From Morchella semilibera (taxonomy: Eukaryota; Ascomycota; Pezizomycetes; Pezizales; Morchellaceae): a DNA stretch of 64,000 nt. The position numbers were made by a program, and so were the translations under genes. Shown here one piece after another: positions 11,984 to 24,300 of the stretch; within the stretch, counting starts at the first letter, position 1; the number at the start of each line of letters is the position of its first letter. The notes under the pieces were generated by a model. It was not told the origin of the DNA, ran no database searches, and saw nothing but the letters and a program-made list of their open reading frames with translations. Where the stretch lies: assembly GCA_009192285.1 (NCBI GenBank), contig WBVU01000004.1, forward strand, positions 4,052,001-4,116,000, in the 5' to 3' direction.

Positions 11984-14685
11984 GACTGATGATGGGAAGC
12001 GCCTAAGCCTAGCTCCAAACAGTTTAGTAAAACCGAAGGCTAGGTAGGGCACGTATATAAGTTAGGTTAACTGTGTTTGTGATTGTATCCAGATTAGGGG
12101 ATCCAATCGATATTGCGTGTATTTCTGAAGGAATGCCTTTGTTTGTCTCATATTCCTCATACGTAGACAACCATCTCGAACATTAGTCGTAGTTAGTACC
12201 CTTTTTGTTCTTTGACCGAAAATTCCATTTGAAAACTGTCCGGTGGTGTTTTAGAAAAGCCTATATATCATTTCTATTGATTATTGCCATATAAAAAAAG
12301 GTTTCACATCCTCCCTCCCTTACGTCCTAAAACGCCTCCGAGCCGCCTGCGTGCGGTTGTGGCATTTAGAGTTGAGCAAGGAGTGGCCGGAGGTGGGTCG
12401 CAAAATCGAGCATCCGCGCCTCCTGGGTAATATAACTCGGAGGTACGCTGCAAACATCGACTGCCCCGCACCTCTCTTTTTTGTTTATGGACAATGGAAG
12501 CTGCGGTGATGAGAGTGGTTGCTACCTTCCCAATGCAGCTTTCTACGGTGGAACCACGCGCGATTTGTGGCTATACACAGTTCTAACTTTCAGTGCATAA
12601 CCCGATTAATCGTAGAGTATCCAAATAATAAATCACCTGTAGATTTTTTTTTACGCCGTAATTTTGTGCTCTATATATCAACCTGGTGAGATCAGTGCAG
12701 GTTCGATCAGGTTGACTTGTGCGCAAAACCAAACGACAGGCTGCCTCAGACACATGCCCACCAATATGCCTTACCACACCTTTTTTTTTTTTTTTTGCTT
12801 TCTTTTGACAAATTTCCAACAGAGTAGAACGTACGAACCTTAATGAAACGTTTTATTCCACCAGATCTGGTACTCACTCTCGATGCCCACCGAGATGATT
12901 CTGTGCGGCGATCCTAGTTAGATGAGTAGACCTTTGCAGGTACCCATCAGAATTGCATATCGGAAGGCTACCGATGGAGTTAGAGCTCATCGTTCTCGTA
13001 CTCGTAGTGCGCGGCATGGTATTCCTGTATCACGATAAGTCCCTACTTCTTTCACTTCTTTCAGGTTACCACGAACCCGGTTATGCAGGCATTCTGTATA
13101 TGATACTATATATAGTCTCCACAAATCCTTGTTAATTCTGCACTTCTGACATCTTACGTGAGCCTCCTTCACTCCTCCGCCGCAACGGAAGTTCTTCAGA
13201 TCAAACCGGCCCATTGGCGTTTCGCTACCAGATAATTGTTTGCTAGCCGAGGCCATCCGTGCACTATCAGAGGACTCTAACTCTTGTTTAAATGCATTTG
13301 CAGTGAGTAATTACATATAATCCCGATGATCCCGAAGTTAAAATAGAGCATTAAAATGATAAGATAGTATTGCGCTGCTACCTTGTGATGTATGATATCA
13401 TACTAAACCCCTCGTCCTTGGATTTCTAACTGGGCGATGTCTAGGTCGGGTTTTAATAACTCTCTAAAAGCAAGGCTCCGAATATCATTGACCATAAATT
13501 AGCCAACCAGGCAGCATATATACCATGATACGCAGCATAAGAACTTTAACTTTGGTTAATCACATCGCTTCGTTATATAACTCTGATCGGTGGGACAAAT
13601 GAGCTCTCTAAATCCGGCGTCAGTTTTCATGTCTCACTGAAATTTCACCCACCTCCTTATTCATATCCCGAGATATTTCTACCAAGTTACTCGGCTTCAG
13701 GGTAGGAACCCCGCAGTGAGATCAAAGATTATAATATAATGTAATATTCTATTGGATTTTGAGTCTGGAACAAGGTATAATTAGTTGTTAGTTCTCACTG
13801 CTTTACCTAAAGATCAAGGTTTTCGGTAGATTCATCGGTTTTAGTGGTCGCCCAATAACTATATATAAGCGGCAACCCAGTGCAGTACCTATCCAATGTA
13901 AGTCGGGGCGCCTCCTGCATCCGTCCCGGCCCTAATATGGTTTAAAAACCGATCCAATAGATCTATGGAGCCCCGCCATGAAATATTAACAGAGGTCTAA
14001 GTAGTTGCAATCTTTCGTCTTCAAATCTATAATTCCGTCTGTAGTAATTAGTCAATGAGTATATTTAATGCCCAGCGAGGAAGGGAATATACCAAGAAGG
14101 AAGAGAATACCTCAAGAAGAAACCAGAACATCCTAGAATATCAGCCGTCTTTTGGGTTCCTAAACGGCATTATTTATATGAAGAGAGTACTTAAGATGTT
14201 GGGGAAAGTAGACTAAATCGTAGGCTGCAAGAGGAATAGAGACTGAAACAGCTTATCGACAAGCACACTGTTTTTTCTTTACTCTATTGGGGGTGGGTTT
14301 GTTTCATGTGTTTTAGGAAGGTTGCATGTGCTTACAAAACCAATCAATATTTAACGCACAGTCACTCACTCGACCCCTAGTTTAAGCACTGATGTGGGTG
14401 CACAAGATGAGACAAGATAAATGCCCGAGGTAGATTTCTGGATCACTCCGTAGATCTACCAGCAACCAGAGATCAGTTATAGCTGGCGCATGGCCATAGT
14501 TAAATTAAAGAAGTACTACCCTAGGAAATACTCTATAAAGCCCTTATTATTCTATAACCTCTTTCTCGACCAACGATAGAGCTGTGCCCCTATATCCATG
14601 TACATAGAACCCGCAGTTGAGACCTTTACACAACTTGGGCACATAGAAATATATGATACCGTGGGAAATGTGGCTGTTGTTGCTA

Positions 14686-15097
14686 TGGTTGGGGACACCT
14701 GTAGCCGGAGCGTCAAAGTGACTCGACTTTGGATCGTATCTACTCCACCACCACAACCCCTAAATTAGTTTTCTCTCTATAGAGAGACTCTGTTCCCTCT
14801 AATCTACAATCCTATAGAGAGATAATTATTTTAACTATTTTTCTGGTGGAGTAGAAGGGTATCAAAGTTGGTGGGATTTTGGTGTGAGGACCAACGAATG
14901 TCGCCTATTATGCATAACTCATCCCCAAATTTGGACTAGTGACAGGGGCTGAGATAATTACCTTGGCAGTCACTATATATTATATTTCCGATTATGGTAA
15001 TTGAAGAAATATCTTGGCATATTTAATTAATATTAGTTTCCTAATGCGGTAATATATCGAAACTCGGAGTGAATGTCGCGACAGGTGTCCCCAACCA
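14686..15097. mobile_element. TIR element, about 412 bp, TA-flanked (MITE-like)
   Basis: The ends are perfect inverted copies of the 17-mer TGGTTGGGGACACCTGT, at 14686-14702 and, inverted, at 15081-15097. TA dinucleotides lie directly outside both ends (14684-14685 and 15098-15099). Beyond the perfect part the inward sequence keeps weak inverted similarity. There is no coding capacity. Short length, inverted ends and TA target duplication fit a non-autonomous Tc1/mariner-type element. A second, smaller palindromic element lies inside it. Confidence 0.65.
14743..14851. mobile_element. Foldback MITE, 109 bp, CTCC...GGAG ends with TA flanks
   Basis: The termini CTCCACCA and TGGTGGAG are perfect inverted repeats, flanked by TA at 14741-14742 and 14852-14853. 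The inverted similarity extends to about 40 bases per arm: after a diverged ten-base patch, 19 of the next 22 bases match, ending in CTCTCTATAG on both arms. The whole can fold into one long hairpin. The CTCC terminus and TA duplication resemble Stowaway-type elements. It appears inserted into the 412 bp element. Confidence 0.65.
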
Positions 15098-17134
15098 TAT
15101 TCACACGTCCTGGAATAGTGTTAAGGGTTAATTGGCTGTAGCATAAAAGTATGTACGTGCGCACCTCGATCCGTTTCCCGGTTGAGGTCCGATAACACGT
15201 GGCTCATGGCCCTTCATCCTGCATAGAGTATATGTATATACATACATGTACTTATGTATGGGGTATTGACAGGTGAGAATCCGTTCAGAGCTTTGTACCT
15301 ACATGTACTTTATGTAGGTACATTTATAGCCAGATAGCTAGCGCTCAGTCTACCGTTACAGTTGTATTCCTCAAACTTGCGCTCCCACAACCTCAACCCC
15401 TACGCATATATGGCTACATCTGATAAGCCCTTTTGGAATGACTTTCAGCAATCACCATCGGAGAGATAAACTTATTACAGGTATATTACATATACCCTTC
15501 TACGAGTTTGATACCCCGACAGCCGAATCGACTTGGGCTCTCTAAAAGACAATAAAGTTGCTGGTATCGCTTCTGAGAACCCAAACTTTAATGAGCAGAC
15601 TCCTTGGTGGAGCATTCCCGAGACATATCACGGCCATGGCGCCACGTGGGCCATCCTGCGCCCCTAAGCCCCTGCAAACACAAGGTCAAACGATGAAATA
15701 TGGAATCCCGTCCTTGCTTTTTGAGAGAAGACCCCACAAGTATTTCATATATAGATATACTCCTTCTCCGCGGAGATGAAGTTAACCCCTCCACCAATGA
15801 TCCAGTGAAGGATGATTATTGTGGCGCTTGGCCCCCCACCAAAGAGAGAAAACAAATCTTGACATGTTGTGGGATACGGCAATTGCATTCAGTTGCGGTT
15901 TAAAACGGTCTATTTGTGAGATTTTTATCTCTCCTAAGACATTTGGCTTTGGTTTAATTATCGATATTATGAATATTATTTTCCTCAGAGATGTCGTATG
16001 TGAAGTCAACCAATCAATGTCTAAGGAAATATTCTTGACACATACCGTAAAATTAAAAAAAGAAATGGCGCTAGTGGCTTGAGAAAATCATTAGTAAAAT
16101 TAATTACTACTCTATCAGGACCCTGAATATGTGAAGGCAAATGAGGGGCCCCGGAGTCCGATCTGCTGTAAGGATTGCAAAACTATTGAGAATAACGCTC
16201 GGCAAATCTAGAGCCGTACATACTTACTTTGTTTTTCTCTTTTTCTTTTTTTTTTCGGGGAGGGGTTGTTTTTTGTTTTTTTTTTCTTTTGTGGGGGAGA
16301 TGCTGTCCCTTTAATGGTCACACTAGACGTTGGTGTTGCTTTTTCACGCTGATACGACAGGAGAATAGGAGCAATTCGCCCGGGTTGGCAACTCGAACGT
16401 TTTGTGGCCATGGGGTCACGATACTTTGATTCATGCTCAAGTGACTACTCTATGAGCATGCGCACACAACCGAGATGTTCTTTCTTTTTCTTTCTACCAT
16501 GCAGAGCTAGAACCCCCCGCTGGATTAATTTCACAATCTAGAATTTGCATTTTATTCAATGGCTAATGAGATTAAATGATATCCTATTAGCCTCAGTTAC
16601 CTATCAAATTCCTGAATACAGCAACCATCAACCACTGTATGAAGTATAAATAAATAAATATAACCATCAACCATTTACTCGTTGTGCCGAGTGATAAACA
16701 ATGATGCATATTATTGATCATTTCAGAACCGCTCTACCCGCACGAAGACGTTGAAATAAGGATTCTGGTTCAGACCAGCGTCTTGGTATGTCTTCTCCAT
16801 GAGGTGACATCTGAGAGCGGTGGTGGCGTCCTTATCTGATCATCAGGGTCAAAGCCTACCCTCCGGTGATACAGTATGATTTGAAACATCATGACAAGGT
16901 TTATAATTCGTTGCACCCAACGACAAACGTCTACATTTCTGTGGAGCATCTCGAAACTTGTTGTTATCGTGCCTACTTTGCTAGTATGAGATTAGACGCA
17001 TACAGGATAGTCACCTGCATCTGTAGGTACATGTATATGTATGTATTGTACTCCACTTATATTGGTAGAGTATACTATACTTACATATGCTTATGGGATG
17101 CTCGAGTCTAGATGTCCTTTAGACTGATCTCTAG

Positions 17135-17150
17135 CTCTCTCTCTCTCTCT
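17135..17150. repeat. (CT)n microsatellite
   Basis: Eight CT units in gene-free sequence. Confidence 0.9.
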
Positions 17151-19523
17151 AGTTGGTATGGGCCTTGTGGCGTCTCTACCCTCATGCAAGTATAATTACG
17201 TTGACGTTTAAGAGTATTGGTAAGGTCTTGGCACATACAAGCTCAGACCATGGGATGGCTCAACCCAACTCCGTCAAGGGTTTAGGGGAGGGGGGGGGGG
17301 TCCCCTAATCCACCCACTCTCCTTGATCCACCTTATTGACACCCCCGAACCGAGAACTCTTCCACCCCCCCCCCCCATCCCCGTCCCTCCCCCCCAACGA
17401 ACGGCCCGAATTTACTACCCTTTCATTTACTCATTTAAACCTCAATACGGCCACCTGCGTTGGCGGCATTTCGACTTTTTCCCTAGCTCGCTGCTGTGCG
17501 GCACGCGGGAACCTACATAAAATCCACTTTAGAGAAAGAAAAAAAAAAGTCCCCCTTCCCCCCCCCCGACTGAATCGAAACCGCCACATACATATCCTCA
17601 TTTCCAATGCCTGCCAAGAGCCGAACGAGTAGGGACGCGGCCCAGAACCGCCCGCCGCTGTCTGTCGTGAACCCCGACCCGACTATAGCTAGCTAGCTGC
17701 GTGTCAATTGAACGCCTATCATTTAGAATGATCCCCGCTAGTTCGTCCCTATTTTTATAGCTCACGATGAACCGACAAGCCAATTTTGTGTCCCCCCCCC
17801 CTTTTTTTCACAAGCATATTAGTACTTAACTTTTTTTTTCCTTTTCATTCCACTTTTGGAATTGGACCTTTTTGGAACAATTGGGGTTTGAGCCAAGTAA
17901 CATAGCTCTCGGTGAGAGAGGAGAAAAGCAAGATACCGCGCAGAGAAGGGAAGGGATGAGAAGAAAAAAAAATTACTACAGCGCGGGATATGATCAACAT
18001 GCCCACAGATTAGTTCGAGCGTACCCTACCCTACCCACCCACCCCCCCCCCCCCGGCCATATGTGCGTATGTAATGTATACGAATTGAATTTCACATTGC
18101 ACTGGGCTCGGTTAGGCTGTGGGTATGGCATCACACGATGATCCAGTGTTGATCTTGGGGTATTTTTCTGCTCTGTTGAGAGTCAAGCAAGGTTGATGTT
18201 GATATCTCACTACCACGACATATGAAAAGGAAAGAAAGAGAAGGGGGAAAAAAAAAAGTAAATATTTCACCCACAAACACCAAGCTGACTTTTGGCTAAC
18301 CATATTAAGAAGATGTGACAATGCCTCCGTCTCCAATATGTGCCCTGCCTTCCCAGCCCTTCAGCTAACTCCATGCTAAACAAACCTACCCCTCTTTTCC
18401 CACGTGAAACCGTCATTTAGCTACAGCACATAGGACGGACTTGGGAGAGAGCTTCTTCTGCAGATTCCTTAAAACCTGGATTTCTTCTGCTACAGCTCCC
18501 AGATGGCGTTTTTTCGCCAATAAAAAGAAAGAAAGAAAAAAGGAATTAATGGCGGACAGAAAAACCAACGAAAAAACCAGGAAACGAGTTCGAGACTTTG
18601 CCCAATATGTAAACGCCTGCAATTGCATTTCCTAAGAAACAAGAGTACCTACATCGACTCTGACTCGCAGAGATCCCAGGGCGAAATCAAAACCCCACCA
18701 TATGTACTATACATGTGCATACATGTATGTAAGATACTGTACATGAACAAAATAAACGCACCAATAAATAATATGGTCGATAGAGTGAGATGAAGTCGTG
18801 GGGAAAAAACAATATAATAGGAATAAAAAAAAAAAGATCAACTCCGTCCGTAAGATACATGTATGATACCATCCAGAAAGCCCCGCCTTCTCTCTCAATG
18901 CATTCAATTCTTAAGCTCCAAAAAAAGAAAGTGCTTCCGGGAACGAAACAAATCGGAAAGAAAAAATGTTCTCCAAGAAACGAAATCTTTACTTCGTAGT
19001 AGTATCATAGGACCCCCGCTAGCAATAGAAACAGGTCGAGATTATCCCCACCGCCAAACTCCGACAATCATATTTTTTTTCGCCTCCCCCCCTGCCTGAC
19101 ATGCATGCCCCTGGAGAAAAAAAAACCCCACCCCGCACAACACCCCTTTTGGGATAACAAAACATAAAAAATAAACTTTTAGAAAGACTCAGACAAATGC
19201 CCCACAATCGGTATTACTCCAAGACAAAGGAAAGAAACATAGGAAAAACAAGTAATAATAATAACAAACAGTATTAACGCCAGAGACTTTTCCCTAATTG
19301 AGGATTGGAAAGGAAATGATTCAAGAGTTTCAAAGTAAAATCCTTATGAAAAAGCATCAACACCCAGATGGTTGGAATTGGAAGAAAGTAAAAAAAAAAA
19401 AAAAAAAAAACTTGACCGCCATGCCGTGCCTATGCTGTGCCGCTCCATATGTAGAAAGGAAGAAATTTTTGGAAAGGGAAAATAAAATAGGGAAAGGGAA
19501 AAAAAGACTTTTTTTTTTTTTTT

Positions 19524-21379
19524 TTACCGGACGATGATCCGGAGAGGCTTGAATTTTGCACCTACGGCCCGGCACTCGCCACAGCTGCCCCGCTTTCCCG
19601 CACTGAAGGCACAATCGGTGCAGAAGCCTGCCATACACTCGGTACACGCAAAGGAGTTCCCGATTGGAGAGGGATTCTCGCAGGCAGCGCAGATAAGGCA
19701 TCGACTGGATGGCGAGAACATTGACTGGCGCGATGAGGTGGGTGACGCGGTAAGCATCGGCGCGTGGGACGAAGATGCTGTTGTGGGAGGAGACGGAGGC
19801 GTCTGCTGGTCGAAAGTTAGAGGAGACGAGAAGCAGACGGGCATATGAGGGAGGCGAACAGGCGCATCGTTGTTGTCGTGAATATGGCGATAGTGTGCGT
19901 ATTCTCCGACCTCCACCACAGCGCGAGTGGTTGCGGCTTCAATCAGTTCGTCCCAGCGCGATGCACCAAGTGAAGACTGCCGGCTTCCATACATGGAGCT
20001 CTCGGTGCTGTCACCATATGGGTGAGCCTGACGCTTTCGCTTTGACGATCCAGAACGGTGCTCTTGGTTCATAAAGTTGAAATCCTTAAGGTGAGGTGAG
20101 CTGATTCCACGAATACCACGGTGGAAAATGGCATGCGGAACACGTCCTCGTCGTTCATCATCTTCGGTTTCCTGGAAAGTCCACAAATGACGTAAATCAG
20201 CAAAATCCTATTTTTGGTTTGGTATAATTATCATTTGATGAGATATATTAAAATGTCCACGGAGAAAAACAAGCCATTCGAATTGATATGGATTGTAAGC
20301 TTCGTGGGTAGGAGCTATCGACCCATGCCAAACTATTGAGCTCAGACGGGAGTTTTTTCGGTCGAAAACTCCTCTGTGGTGTGGGTCCGCCGTGGAGAAA
20401 ACAACTTCCACGGTTGATAGCTCCCGATTGGGAAAGAAGAAAATCTGGAGGCAAAGAGGAGATATTTGGGCAAACTCACTGTTCCACTTCGTTCTTCGTG
20501 ACTATCAATGCCCATCTCCTCTTCATCCATAAACGAATCTTCATCTTCATCGTGTTCAAAATCTGACAATGCTGCAGGAAATTTTGATTGGAAGTTTGCT
20601 GGATTTGTTGATAATGAGATGGAATGCAAGGTTTCCGATTCGTTTGCCGATGAAGGAGGCGACATGCCGTCAATGTATTGGTCATCTTCGAGTTTGGGCA
20701 TAGCTAAATCAATGGCGTCATTAGTAACCAAAGAATGATTGATAATCCATGATTGGACCAACGACAACGAACTCGACGACCACGAACCATTGCCATTCCA
20801 AAAGGAAATCAACTCACTTTTTGAAGCTTTTCGGTATCCAGTGTTGATGGCAGATGGGATTGGCTTCCTTACAAGAGGGAATGCGCCTGATGGGATTCCC
20901 CTTGAAAGGTTGACCATCTTCGCGAAGGTCTCAGCGCTAGCTGGTAGCTTTGGGATCCAATTGTCGGGATGAGCTCGACGGATGTGCTCACATATTGAGC
21001 GGTAGGCAAAATTCTATAGTATATCGCGCTCGAACAAGACCCAGTAGGCCTCTCGAGAGCAAACAATTAACATTCCAACTCTCTTTCGGTTTAATAATTT
21101 TATTGCTAAAAAGCAATTGCCGTCCTTTCTCCTTCGAAGCTCTCTTTTTGTCCAGAGGTCCCCTCGGGTGAATTTAGGCTGCTGCTCATTGGGAAAAAAT
21201 TGTTGAAGACTCACACCGATGCACTTTTTCCTGCACACTGATCCGTCCGCATTCTGAAGAGGACACACAACCTCACTGCTGCCCTGTCCACCCAAGATTC
21301 CTCCGCCGGTGCCAGAAATCTTTTTTGCGACAGTACTTGGGTTTTTTGAATTTAATGCTGTTTTCGCCATTACGGGCAT
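19524..21379 (-). CDS. Fungal zinc-finger protein: split C2H2-like finger plus C-terminal Cys-rich finger
   Basis: Four exons join in frame: 21379-21215, 21013-20818, 20703-20480 and 20171-19524, giving 410 residues. Introns have GTGAGT donors; the second has a TACTAAT branch. The first two exons build an atypical finger: CPLQNADGSVCRKKC at about residues 40-54, then YRSICEHIRRAHPDNW across the exon junction, so the Cys part and the His part (H-x4-H) are on separate exons. The middle is acidic and Ser-rich with a DEDEDSFMDEEE patch. The C-terminus (about residues 350-410) has CxxC pairs CAAC, CTEC, CTDC and CGEC, ending in KFKPLRIIVR. I recognise the pairing of the N-terminal finger with this C-terminal Cys-rich module as a protein conserved in filamentous ascomycetes. 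Its function is not known to me; a nuclear or nucleic-acid role is an inference. Confidence 0.88.
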
Positions 21380-24300
21380 GTTGGACAATATTACAAGAGG
21401 ATGATTGAATTACTGAGGATTGTTGGTATAGGTGTAATTTTTTTTTTTTTTCCCTTTCGCTGTGTAGGAATATTATGTGTGGGGATCCTTCAAGTTGTGT
21501 TCAATTGATTATGGACGTCTGGAAGGTGGGTGCGAGGGTGAAGATATGAGGTAGAGGTAGGTGTGTGAGAGGTAATGTGAGGTGAGGTGAACTTTGTAGG
21601 TGTGTGTGTGGGCACTAGTGGGGGGGGGGGGGTGTGTGGGAGAGCTGGGAAGAAAAAAGAGACGCAGAGAAAAGAAATCGGAATCGGGAGTGGTGGGAAA
21701 AAAAAGTTCGTTCAGGAAAGAAAAAAAAGTTCCAGGAAATCGGCACCAGAGAGGAGTAAACAGGCCGAAAATGGATGATAGCTTCCCTCCAACAGCTAGC
21801 TCTTTCACATTCACTTTTAAATGATTGGTGGAAGCTTCGGGCGCTCAAAGTGACGAGCTGTGCGTGGTGTGTGCCTTGGCAGCGGGGGGGTGGGAGAAGA
21901 GGAGGAGGATGGAGATGGGATATGGAGGGGGGGGGGGGGGTGCCGGGGTCGCTAAGCTGAGTGGAGTTAGAAGGAGCTAAATACTGCGGTGGGCGAAATG
22001 TAATCGGCAGTTGACCATGCAAGAAGGTTGTTTGTGGGCCTGCAAGAGGCGGGAAAGACTGGGGGAGATTGGGGGGAGACTGGGGGGAGAGTAAAGGGAG
22101 GAGAGAGAGAAGAGGAGAAGGCAGAAAAATTTTCTCAACCCGAGCGAGAAAACATAGAGAGAGGGAGCTTCAGAAGACCGAGAGGGAGCTCGCTCGCTGG
22201 ACGCCATAGAGAGCTTCCTTCCCCCCCCCCCCCCCCCGACGCACCTTAGGTCGCACTGTAGTACTACACATAACTAAAAAGGGACATTATTATTTTTATT
22301 ATTTATGAGTAGGTACGCTGGTTTCCTACTGTTTCTTTCCCATAGCTGAGCAGCTGTAGTAAACAAAGAGAGGTAGGTAGCTACATGAATTAACCAACTT
22401 GACAACAGTATGACTAGCAAGCACACCTACTATACTACAATGCATAGCAACAGCAGTGCGTATCAATCATATTATGGTTTACAACTAGAAGCACAATATC
22501 GTACTTGTCTTGTAGAGTTCATGTACATGTATGTAACTAGAGTACATGTAGGCCCTACATGTAGGCATATATGTAGAACATTTACTACATGAAGTAGTTG
22601 GTTGTATTAAGCTGACTGACTCCTTTATGCCTAACGCTGGCTGAACTGAAAACTCCACGGAACTTTTCTCAACCGGACCCTTCTCTACCCATCGTCTATT
22701 TGCTCTCCCCCACGGTAGCCAGGTACCGTAGCTAGACACACACTCACATACACACACCACATGTTGTCCTTTACAGTGATGTTCCTTCCCCATACCACAA
22801 ATAGATATGCTGTAAAGTACATGTAGAGTACAGAGAGTAATACATACATAATGTAAGGCTAGTCTCCTTTTCATGTCACTTTTCTTCTTCCTGAGTCGTT
22901 CTCATCTCTTTTCCCTACCACGTACATGTACTCTGTCCCCCCATCCATTCGTTCATCTATCCCCCCATCCCCATCTCTTTATCCATCTAAAAATGATATC
23001 GCGCACACAGCATACAATTTCTTTTTTTTCCCGTTATTTCCTATTGCTCTACCCCATTTTTATTTACATCTCTCCAGCCACTTCTAGGCATTTTGTCTCC
23101 TTCCCATCTTAATATTACTCGCTTCCTCTTGCATTTTACCAAGGTTTTTTTGCCTGCCTGCCAGCCCATCGGCATCCTCCTTCCTCTCCTCCACCTGTTA
23201 TGAAATAATAGAAAATTTCTTTTCCTTTTCCTTTTCCCTTTCTGTTCCTTTTTTTTTTTTTCTCCTCTCCGCCGTTGAAATGACACACGCGCTGCACTGC
23301 AAGGTCAAAGCTCCTGTCGCCCGATAAGGAGCTAAGCAGGAGCTACGGGCGCGCTCACCACACCTTCCTCGGGTAAGCTGCCCTTCGGCCTGACGCAATT
23401 GTTTACTTACATGAATTGGTGCATGCACGTATGTACAGCTCTGTCGAAGCTCTCCATGATCAGCAATGGTACTGAAACATACCTTGCACATATGTAGTGT
23501 CCTGTAGGTACAATGTACCTACTCTAATTACGCAACTGCGTCGTCCGTGAGCGGTAGAAGTCAATTGATCAATTGCGTGGAGGATGTCGAAAAAGGTACA
23601 GCATGGTACTCTTTGGAGCAGTGGGCAGGCGAGTAATGTTGAGTGTTGTTGGGGTGAGAAACGGTACACCATGTGCCTACATGTAGCTACATGCGGTTTG
23701 ATGAAACGGCCCACCTACTCCCTACTACGGAATATTTCTCTCTCTCATCTCCTCTCCCCTTTCCCCCTTTCCCAGCATTTCCTGATCCCCTTACCCTCTT
23801 CTCGCCGCCGAGGTATCCACCAAAACGGAGCTTTCTCCATCCACCCATATCCCATATCCATCACACCGATTCTCTTGTTGTTGCCTGTTCCTATCCTACC
23901 CCCCCCCCCTTTTATCCTCCCCCCCGGACCCTAATTGTTACTACCATACATATATTTCCGAGTTTTACTCGGTTTGTCTAGGGGCCTGTTGAGCATAAGT
24001 AAGTACATACTCTCTCTGCTCTATATGAAGGGGTTCCCTTCAACATAGCCTGTTAATTTGTTTCCCGCACGTGCCATCGGTAGGCCCCTGGGCTGACCGC
24101 TTCGAGCTCCTGCTCTTGGTAACAACCTTGAGTGACTTCCCTGGTTCAATTCTAAAACTAACCTCTTTATTTATGCCTGTTACTCCCCACCAGTGCCACA
24201 GCAGCCTCGCGTAACTCGAAAAAAAAAAAAAATCTTGATGTTTACTGGAATTTGATTTGGAAACAGAAGGCCGAGATTGGCTGCCTTGGAAATATCTTGT

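Larger units (their letters stand above)
12053..19523. other. 7.5 kb gene-free region
   Basis: No protein gene is supported. It contains a nested inverted-repeat element (14686-15097), a CT microsatellite (17135-17150), poly-G at 17290-17300, poly-C at 18042-18054, many poly-A/T runs and five TACATGTA copies (15243, 15300, 17028, 18720 and 18856). Sequence from 13.2 to 16.2 kb is AT-rich with stops in all frames, as in old repeats. Confidence 0.55.
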
